Positions 39,373-57,500 of a stretch of 57,500 nt of DNA are shown one piece after another. Origin of the DNA: Leptospira weilii (GTDB taxonomy: Bacteria > Spirochaetota > Leptospiria > Leptospirales > Leptospiraceae); contig NZ_CP040840.1 in the NCBI RefSeq assembly GCF_006874765.1, forward strand, positions 1,410,001 to 1,467,500, given 5' to 3'. The position numbers and the translations under genes are program-made. Below the pieces are notes generated by a model, which was not told where the DNA came from, searched no databases, and saw only the letters and a list, made by a program, of their open reading frames with translations. Numbering within the stretch: position 1 is the first letter of the stretch; each line of letters opens with the position of its first letter.

Positions 39373-39470
39373 TTACTCATCTTTACATAATAGAGTGTCT
39401 AAAATTTCACGTCTAAGCGCGGGATTCGTGCTAAATTGACGGTACTCTATTTTATATAGATTTTAGTAAT
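39373..39470 (-). repeat. ~98-bp inverted-terminus repeat, copy F2-4
   Basis: Inverted orientation: starts ttactcatctttacataata and ends tatatagattttagtaat. The interior gtctaagcgcgggattcgtg is the complement of other copies. It directly abuts F3-2. Confidence 0.8.
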
Positions 39471-39571
39471 AGAGTTGTTGAAAAATTAATTCTCTATCCA
39501 TTTCTGCTTCATTGGAATGGATGTTTGAAGCGGTTTTGCTAATCTGAACCATGAAATTTTTCAACAACTCT
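39471..39571. repeat. ~101-bp inverted-terminus repeat, copy F3-2
   Basis: agagttgttgaaaaattaat ... gaaatttttcaacaactct. About 90% identical to F3-1 at 36344 by eye. Confidence 0.85.
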
Positions 39572-39719
39572 AATGGGAAATTTAAGTCTTAGGGTGGGAT
39601 AGGCGGAAACGTAGATACGTTATGCGATCCTTGGGAAAGTTAGGGCCCGAAGTTTGCAAAATTAGAACCCAGTTTGTGGTAGAGGGGAGCGGGAAAAATA
39701 TTAATTTTCCTGCTCTTTT

Positions 39720-41766
<2,047 letters not shown>

Positions 41767-41915
41767 ATTCTTTTTTTAGAAATTTGAGGTTATCTTGACA
41801 AGGTTTTCGTAAATGCGATCCCTTGGTTTATTTTTTGAATACGATCGAATGTGCAAAGCAAATTCCGGGAAATCAATGATCCCCTTAGAATTTTAGATTG
41901 ACTCTTACGTTTCTC

Positions 41916-42421
<506 letters not shown>

Positions 42422-42689
42422 TTTCACGCTAAATTCTCGTTTAATCGCTTCTCCGGAAAATGAAACGGTTTTCTCGAAATTTCTTTTCGGAGAAGAAATC
42501 GAAAGCGTGAAGGTCTCCCATAGAGACGAGGCTTGAGATTTAGAGACTTTTCGCTTCACTCTTAAAAATCTGTAAAGCACCTAACTCATCGAATGTAAAA
42601 ACTCGCACTGTATCTTTTTCCTCTTTGTAAAATCTATCTCAAAAGTAACTTAAGTTTGTCCGAAAACCTTGAAAAAAATCGGTTCTAAC

Positions 42690-42707
42690 TAACGTGAAGT
42701 TCGATAT
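42690..42707. repeat. Solo left end of a TAACGTGAGTTCG element (E11)
   Basis: taacgtgaagttcgatat matches the A-type terminus with one extra base. No right end is seen nearby. Confidence 0.5.
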
Positions 42708-42768
42708 ACTCCAAATTCGAATTTGGATCTTTTTTCCTAGCGATGCCAGAAAGTCTTCGAGGAGAAAT

Positions 42769-43068
42769 TCAAACGTATCGAAATCCGCAAAGCTTAGCAA
42801 TGTTGTGAGCGGAACATCTTTCCGACCATTCTAGGAAAACCTTTTCAATCCCCTTTGTCAAAAACAGATTTTCTCCGCGAGATCCTTTGATTGCTCCGAA
42901 GACACCTTCAATGGAAGGAAATCTTTTGGAGTAAATGATTTTGGATCGAGGTCCACTCAGTTTCTTTCGCATTTCCATGGTATAAAAGTTGTTCATCTGA
43001 TTCGGTTGATAACTTTTAGGCTGACTCGAATGGATATAGTTTCTTTTTAGATTCTTAGAATTTACCAA
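42769..43068 (-). pseudogene. IS1182-type transposase C-terminal remnant
   Basis: The last ~60 codons read KIIYSKRFPSIEGVFGAIKG followed by LTKGIEKVFLEWSERCSAHN. This is the C-terminus of IS1182/IS4-like DDE transposases (RK..iEpVFG.iK.nrg...fllrG..kv..E..l.clahNl), including the catalytic Glu. The rest of the gene is missing. Confidence 0.7.
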
Positions 43069-43199
43069 AATAACGTGACTACTTCAGATGAAGGTTTCAA
43101 GATAAGCACAGAAACGATCTTGGATGCATAATTATAGAAGTGCCTAAGCAGAGAAACACACAAGAATAGAATACTCCCTTAAAAAAGGGAGAGATTCCT

Positions 43200-43709
43200 T
43201 TGGAATGGAAACAGGATCGTAGTAAACTATCTCAAAAAGATACGGATGCCGGATGGACGAAAAAATGGAAAAAGAGTTACTATGGATACAAGAATCATAT
43301 CTCCGTAGATTCGGTCAGTAAGTTCATTCATGAATATCATATAACGTCTGCGAATGTATATGATAGGGTTGCGGGCGTAAAGCTTTTAAAGAATCGAAAA
43401 AATGGGACGACATTGTATGCGAATTCTGCGTATCGAAATTGGGATACGTTCATGAGGAAAATGAAAGATAAATCTATGATAGAAAAAATTTGTTTTAAAG
43501 GATATAAAAACAGGCCTTTAACTGAAAAAGAGAAGAAAATCAACACCAGAATATCCAGAGTTCGTAGTAGAGTTGAACATGTATTTGGCGATATGAAGTC
43601 CTATTCCGGTAAAACAATAAGGACGATTGGTATAGAACGAGCAAAATTTCAAATCGGCCTTATCAATCTTGTTTTTAATTTTAGACGTTTTGCTTTCCTT
43701 CAATCCTGA
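43200..43709 (+). pseudogene. IS5-family transposase, C-terminal part with altered catalytic site
   Basis: 169 residues: KDTDAGWTKKWKKSYYGYKN, then HEYHITSANVYDRVAGVKLL, and RVRSRVEHVFGDMKSYSGKT with the catalytic Glu. At the position of the second catalytic Asp (usually LYADSAYRS) the sequence reads LYANSAYRNW, so Asp is Asn. The N-terminal domain is absent and the apparent TTG start is not real. Non-functional relic, next to another unrelated one. Confidence 0.8.
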
Positions 43710-43828
43710 TATCGAGTTCTTCAGCCGATATTGTTCTTCAATGGGGAAATCGATTCTTTTATTTTTAAAAATTAAAAATCCTAAGCCTTGATGATCGTTT
43801 CCTCGGAAAAAACATTACAAAATTTTCT

Positions 43829-43925
43829 TTTACTCATCTCCACATCATAGAGTGTCTAAAATTCTGCGTCTAAACATGGGATTTGTGTTCAAATTAAGGG
43901 TACTCTATTTTATAGAGATCAGTAA
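43829..43925 (-). repeat. ~97-bp inverted-terminus repeat, copy F2-5
   Basis: Starts tttactcatctccacatcat and ends tttatagagatcagtaat. The interior gcgtctaaacatgggatttg is the complement of the other copies. Confidence 0.8.
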
Positions 43926-44046
43926 TAGAGGTTCCCTTTTTTAAATTTACCTTTGGTTTTGAAAAATTTCTCCGCGCTGTCTGAATCGCAGAATCTAAGA
44001 TTATGATTTATCAATATTGGAACGATTACGGAAAGTTTGATTGAAT

Positions 44047-44214
44047 TACTACTCGAACGCAAGAATAGAACACTATGACAAACTCATTTCGAAAATTAGA
44101 ATCTTCCTTTAAAAAGTCGGGATTTCCCGATTTGACTTAATTTTTGAGAACCGCTGTACTTTTACAAAACCGACCGCCTATTTTCGAGTATTATTTTCAC
44201 AGGTCCGAATAGTG
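44047..44214 (+). repeat. 168-bp repeat, copy F4-2
   Basis: Same length and orientation as F4-1 (20600-20767). Starts tactactcgaacgcaagaat; the right terminus has decayed to tccgaatagtgg. Confidence 0.8.
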
Positions 44215-44393
44215 GAACCTTTGGAGTGAAATTAATTCGAAAGCTTCGGGCTTTTTTCATATTCAAAATTCTTCAACTTTTAAATTCGGATCTAACTTCG
44301 TTCCAATTTTTTAGAAATTCCAAAAACTCGTCTTGCAATTCATCCGAGTTTCTGTTGAACTATAAATTTGAATTTTAATAGGAGACTCGTTTT

Positions 44394-44939
<546 letters not shown>

Positions 44940-44956
44940 TAAATTACAAGCGATCG

Positions 44957-44991
44957 GAACCTGCTCTTTGATTTTTGGAGCGGGTTCTTTT
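44957..44991 (+). terminator. Rho-independent terminator after the PEBP gene
   Basis: GAACCTGCTC and GAGCGGGTTC pair with one G-T or T-G mismatch around an 11-nt loop, followed by TTTTAT, 18 nt after the stop codon. Confidence 0.8.
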
Positions 44992-44995
44992 ATAT

Positions 44996-45271
<276 letters not shown>

Positions 45272-45447
45272 TATTAGGTACTAGTTATGTAGTTTTCAGT
45301 AATATAGGTTTTGTTTGAAATCTTCAAATACGACTGATTTGTCATAGGTTGGCATCTCATGTATTTCCAATTTTCTTTGAATTATGCATGCCTTGAATCG
45401 TTATCTCGGTTAAATCTATTTTGTTCGGTTCTTTATAGAGTCTGTCG

Positions 45448-45925
<478 letters not shown>

Positions 45926-46222
45926 TGATTTGGTACCAAACATTATAGTCAGATTGTCTTTTGTTATCGATTGATATGATTTTGAAACTAGAAAATAAGT
46001 GATTTGTGATGAAAATTATCTAAAACCTCCGTTTAAAAAGTATTTTGGTTTTTCGGGACCAATTCGATAGGGATGTCCGCGATAGAAATTTAAGGGCCTT
46101 TGCACGCGATTTCGAATGAGACACACTCCCGATTATCGTAAGGATATGCGGGGTTTTATCGAGTCTAAAATATTTGGCTTTGAAATATCAAAAAAATCTT
46201 ATAAATTTTTTCGAAGTTTGAA

Positions 46223-46390
46223 TAACGTGAGTTCGGCGGTTGAAAATGAGAAAGAACTTTCTAAAAGTAGGAGTTCCTAGTTTTAGAATTTGTTCGTAAA
46301 ATCGCGATTTGTTGTAGTTCCCACATTTTAAGAATAGATTTACAAAGTTCAAATTCCGACGGAAAAATGAATCACGCCGAACTCACGTTA
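46223..46390 (+). repeat. TAACGTGAGTTCG element E7
   Basis: A 168-bp element. Left end taacgtgagttcggcggttg; right end atcacgccgaactcacgtta. The interior carries aaaagtaggagttcctagtt and aatcgcgatttgttgtagtt. It is nearly the inverse of E8 at 49967. Confidence 0.85.
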
Positions 46391-46410
46391 AGGCGGATCG
46401 TAATTTTAAG

Positions 46411-46453
46411 ACTTTATCCTTTGAATCAAAAATTCGATTCAAAGGATAAAAGT
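46411..46453 (+). terminator. Long hairpin followed by T-run
   Basis: actttatcctttgaatc and gattcaaaggataaaagt form a 16-17 bp stem with an 8-nt loop, followed by attcttttttaaa. It lies in the gap upstream of the reductase gene and has no obvious + strand gene before it. It could be a terminator for read-through or a repeat. Confidence 0.45.
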
Positions 46454-46551
46454 ATTCTTTTTTAAATTCGCTTGACCTTTCATCCGAATTTAGATTGGAA
46501 CAGTTTTGAAAATTCTTCTTGCCCTCTTGTTTCGAATTTTTATAACTTCCA

Positions 46552-47577
<1,026 letters not shown>

Positions 47578-47788
47578 GCGTTGAAGATCTTGCGAGTGTT
47601 TCGAAAGATTTTCCTGGGATCGTATTCGGAGATTCTCAAATACTTCGTTTTCATTGTAACTTGTTTCAAAATCTGAGAAGAAATCGGAATCAAGATTGCA
47701 AAGTCGTCGATAACAAAGCGCGGTAGTTTCCGCAGATTGCGCCTCTTTGGGAAGTGAATAGGTTTGAAATCGTCTTTTCCCCGTTACG
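47578..47788. other. Gap before repeat F2-6
   Basis: No gene recognised. ccgcagattgcgcctctttg near 47730 is GC-richer than the surroundings but shows no coding signal. Confidence 0.3.
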
Positions 47789-47881
47789 TTACTGATCCTA
47801 TAAAATAGAGTACCGTTAATTTGAGCACAAACCCCAGGTTTGGACGCAGAATTTTAGACACTCTGCTATGTAGAGATGAGT
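47789..47881 (+). repeat. ~93-bp inverted-terminus repeat, copy F2-6
   Basis: Starts ttactgatcctataaaatag and ends gctatgtagagatgag. The interior caggtttggacgcagaattt matches the family. It ends 80 bp before the prenyl synthase gene. Confidence 0.8.
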
Positions 47882-47961
47882 TCGCATTCTTGAGACAAGT
47901 TCTGATATGAGTGTAGGACTTTGCTTTACAATTCGAAGTTTGCTTTCAATTTGGAGACAGA

Positions 47962-49663
<1,702 letters not shown>

Positions 49664-49702
49664 CGGGGAAAATAAGAGTTTTGAGAAACCGAAATTCATA
49701 CT

Positions 49703-49830
49703 TTATTTTTTGCATAAGACCGTGATTGGAAAGTTTTCAAATTTTGTTCTTATATGAAATTCTAAAATTTCTCCGTGGATCATCGAATATAAAATCTCGA
49801 TCGTTTTGCGGTATGCGTAGATGATTGTTT
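49703..49830 (-). pseudogene. IS110 transposase C-terminal remnant
   Basis: On the minus strand, QKTIIYAYRKTIEILYSMIH resembles [20 protein letters not shown] at the end of the IS110 transposase at 29653. Roughly 40 codons survive, with many substitutions. It represents an older insertion. Confidence 0.55.
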
Positions 49831-49966
49831 TTTGGGATTCTCGTCGTCGGAAAATCGACTCCGGGAAGAGAACGATTGAAGCGAATAAAAATTGACAAAT
49901 AGGGAATCTTAAGCTTGTCGTCAAATTTTCAAAAGGAAAACGAATCATTACTGATTTCCGCATAAA

Positions 49967-50153
49967 TAACGTGAGTGCGACGTAAGAAATTCATGATTCA
50001 TTTTTTTTGTAGCGAGTTTGAATTTGAACTTTGTAAATCTATTCTTAAAATGTGGAAACTATAACAAATCGCGATTTTACGAACAAATTCTAAAAGTAGG
50101 GACTCCTACTTTTAGAAAGCTCTTTCTCATTTTCAACCGCCGAACTCACGTTA
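49967..50153. repeat. TAACGTGAGTTCG element E8
   Basis: A 187-bp element, largely the inverse of E7. Left end taacgtgagtgcgacgtaag; right end ttcaaccgccgaactcacgt plus ta. A decayed F2-like stretch (taccatgaattttgaaacga ... gtttagacgcaggttc) directly follows at 50160-50205. Confidence 0.85.
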
Positions 50154-50426
50154 AATAGATACCATGAATTTTGAAACGAATCCCCGTTTAGACGCAGGTT
50201 CTAGAACATTTTGTCATATAGTTTTCAATAGATTCAAACGAGGGATTTGAAAGTTCACTTTACATTTTGATCCGAAAAAATACAAAGTATAAATCTTAAA
50301 AGTTTTCAGGATAATTTATAAATCGTTTTGAGAGAAGGGCTTGTTTGGAAACCATATAACGAAAGATCCTGTTTTTTATCTTCTACAAACTTTATTTGAA
50401 AATAAAATACATGATAAAATTTGAAT

Positions 50427-52018
<1,592 letters not shown>

Positions 52019-52468
52019 ATGTCAGTATTATCAAAAGCGCATAGAACTCCTTCTCTTACGAAAGAAAATGCCTTAAAAGGCTGGTTCGTAGTGGATGCGG
52101 AAGGAAAAACTCTGGGAAGACTCGCTTCCGGGATCGCCGCAAGACTTCGCGGAAAACACAAAGCCACCTTTACTCCGAACCAAGATTGCGGAGACAATAT
52201 CATCGTTATCAACGCTTCCAAAGTGAAAGTAACGGGCAATAAGGAAATGCAAAAGATGTATTATCATCACTCTCGTTATCCGGGAGGGATGACCGAAACC
52301 GTGTTCAAGGATTTGATTGCAAAACAACCGGAAAAGGTAATCTACGAAGCGGTAAAAGGAATGCTTCCCAAAAGCAAACTCGGAGCTAAAATTCTCACCC
52401 ACTGTAAAATCTTTTCGGGTGCGGAACACAACCTCCAGGCGCAAAAGCCTGTGAAACTGGAAATCTAA
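52019..52468 (+). CDS. rplM: 50S ribosomal protein L13
   Basis: A 149-aa ribosomal protein. The ATG at 52019 gives [20 protein letters not shown]; an in-frame TTG 51 nt upstream lies in the promoter region and is rejected. Signatures: [39 protein letters not shown], and [16 protein letters not shown] with the final [15 protein letters not shown]. Slightly longer than the usual ~142 through an N-terminal extension. It forms an operon with rpsI (15 nt gap). Confidence 0.97.
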   Translation: MSVLSKAHRTPSLTKENALKGWFVVDAEGKTLGRLASGIAARLRGKHKATFTPNQDCGDNIIVINASKVKVTGNKEMQKMYYHHSRYPGGMTETVFKDLIAKQPEKVIYEAVKGMLPKSKLGAKILTHCKIFSGAEHNLQAQKPVKLEI

Positions 52469-52477
52469 GGAGACCTG

Positions 52478-52909
<432 letters not shown>

Positions 52910-52910
52910 G

Positions 52911-56380
<3,470 letters not shown>

Positions 56381-56645
56381 CGGTATGTCGCGTATCGGAA
56401 CACCGAACTGCTGCATCCCGGCATCAAAGAAATCACCGCTTTTTCGAACCGACCTTCTACTTGACACAGTTACGATTCTCTGTCAAACTTATCGAGCGAC
56501 CTAAGTTACGACCCGTAGGGAGTAACTTGTGAGTTCAGGGAGCGAGATAGCCTGAGATAGCGGAGCGTTATCGAAGGCGATCAGCGAAGCTGATCAAATT
56601 GAAACAACGCAATCTAAATTTTTGAATTCAAAACAGATTTAAGAG
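56381..56645. other. Gap with module-like hairpins
   Basis: 56490-56600 contains GC-rich palindromic words (gaaggcgatcagcgaagctg; atagcggagcgttat) of the same style as the insert in IS110 copy 1. No gene. Confidence 0.4.
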
Positions 56646-57206
56646 ATGAGTTCCGCTATGCATACGACCGAATTAAAAACGGATAAAGATCTGGTCCAAC
56701 TTCCGGAAGGAACCTTGGCGGAGCTTTTGGATGGTGAAATATTTATGGTTCCTGCTCCGGTTCCCGAACACCAAAGAGTGTCCGGAAAACTCTATGCAAT
56801 TCTTTTAAACTTCGTCGAAAATCGAAGTTTGGGCGAAGTGTTTTACTCCCTGATTGACGTATTTCTCGACGAACACAATGTGGTTCAACCCGATCTGATC
56901 TTTATTGCAAAGGCGCGAAATGCCATCATCCAAGAAAAAAGAATCGAAGGCGCGCCCGATTGGGTCGCCGAAATTCTTTCGGAAGGAAACGCATACCACG
57001 ACCTGAAAACCAAAAAGAAACTCTACGAAAAACACGGAGTCCGGGAATATTGGATCGTAGATCCGATGGAACGTTCGGTGGAGATCTATCAAAACGGAAC
57101 ATCCGGTTTTACTCTTATCGCTTCCGCGGATTCGGGTACGGTCGAGTCTAAAATCCTCGACGGATTTTCTCTGGAAGTGCAAAGTCTTTTCACGAAATCG
57201 CTTTGA
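56646..57206 (+). CDS. Uma2-family (DUF820) endonuclease-like protein
   Basis: A 186-aa protein of the PD-(D/E)XK-like DUF820/Uma2 family. It has [20 protein letters not shown], then [20 protein letters not shown] (with the catalytic D), [20 protein letters not shown] (E-x-L) and [20 protein letters not shown]. The start is either ATG 56646 or ATG 56658. Members are abundant in cyanobacteria and Leptospira; cellular role unknown. Confidence 0.88.
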   Translation: MSSAMHTTELKTDKDLVQLPEGTLAELLDGEIFMVPAPVPEHQRVSGKLYAILLNFVENRSLGEVFYSLIDVFLDEHNVVQPDLIFIAKARNAIIQEKRIEGAPDWVAEILSEGNAYHDLKTKKKLYEKHGVREYWIVDPMERSVEIYQNGTSGFTLIASADSGTVESKILDGFSLEVQSLFTKSL

Positions 57207-57392
57207 ATCTTCAATGAGTGTCCATTCATTGCAACGATAAATGCGGTTTTTATTCTTATCGAATTGTTTTCAAAGGAAATTGCACGTTTGAATGCTCTTT
57301 TCAAAGCCACCAATCCGTTCTTCCGAAAATTTAGCGCTTGCCCAAAACCTGAAAAGAAGTCAGCTCCGATCGTTTCCTAAGTTCGTAATAAA

Positions 57393-57500
57393 AGACGTGA
57401 ATTCGATCTAAGAAAATTTGGGCGAATCCGGCCTTTGCTTGCAAAGGCCGGACCGCGCTTTCAGCTTCAGTCAATAAATTGCATGAAAGAAACGTAATGC
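57393..57500 (+). repeat. Left end of a TAACGTGAGTTCG-type element (E10), cut by window end
   Basis: gacgtgaattcgatctaaga and aaatttgggcgaatccg match the B-type terminus of E4 (cgtgagttcagcgtaagaaa gtttggg). The element continues past the window. The 57207-57392 stretch shows no gene. Confidence 0.55.

Overview
The window looks like chromosome of a pathogenic Leptospira. The base composition is AT-rich. It carries a PF07598 (DUF1561) secreted toxin of the 'virulence-modifying' family, a divergent spirochaete flagellin, a DUF1577/PilZ protein, lenient lipoboxes, and many degenerate insertion sequences and short dispersed repeats. I assign the genus on gene content and the species not at all. 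I recognised no tRNA, rRNA or CRISPR array.

Layout. 1-1600: a broken IS110-type element (minus strand), a 32-bp tandem array and other IS debris. 1856-6835: a heavy-metal RND efflux cluster (small protein, TolC-like, CzcA-like) with no adaptor gene. 7337-9926: a SulP transporter fused to beta-carbonic anhydrase, plus a small membrane protein. 10699-14058: DUF1577/PilZ protein, lipocalin-like protein, DedA protein, small protein. 14585-18660: an accessory block with an orphan gene, the PF07598 toxin, and a decayed second copy of the SulP gene containing a 76-bp tandem array. 18757-24343: compact UvrD-like helicase, zinc-ribbon SDR, adenylate cyclase. 24432-29192: envelope operon (CsgG-like lipoprotein, DUF4476 protein, small exported protein), a membrane protein and an acyl-CoA dehydrogenase. 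29460-32246: a second IS110 copy, a 34-bp tandem array and a decayed Panacea-type gene pair. 32480-42421: flagellin-like protein, DUF2339-DUF3999 fusion, small lipoprotein, SBBP-repeat lipoprotein, coiled-coil protein, LptG-like permease, HEAT protein. 42700-43710: two transposase relics. 44394-51668: PEBP-like protein, hot-dog protein, quinone reductase, prenyl synthase with TlyA, acyltransferase. 52019-57206: core genes rplM-rpsI, alaS-yajQ, and a Uma2-family nuclease.

The most unusual content is between the genes. At least four dispersed families with terminal inverted repeats are present: TAACGTGAGTTCG elements of 170-420 bp, a ~95-100 bp family, a ~101 bp family and a 168-bp family. A ~32-34 bp module, roughly CGATCC(T/A)TAGAGAG...CTGAGTTT, recurs inside these elements, in all three tandem arrays and inside both IS110 copies. 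IS110 copy 2 has split one such module, and both halves are still visible. The leader of copy 1 can form a long stem whose loop carries the same module. Together these suggest an IS110 element that targets a repeat family, comparable to IS621 and REP sequences in E. coli. The guide-RNA part is inference.
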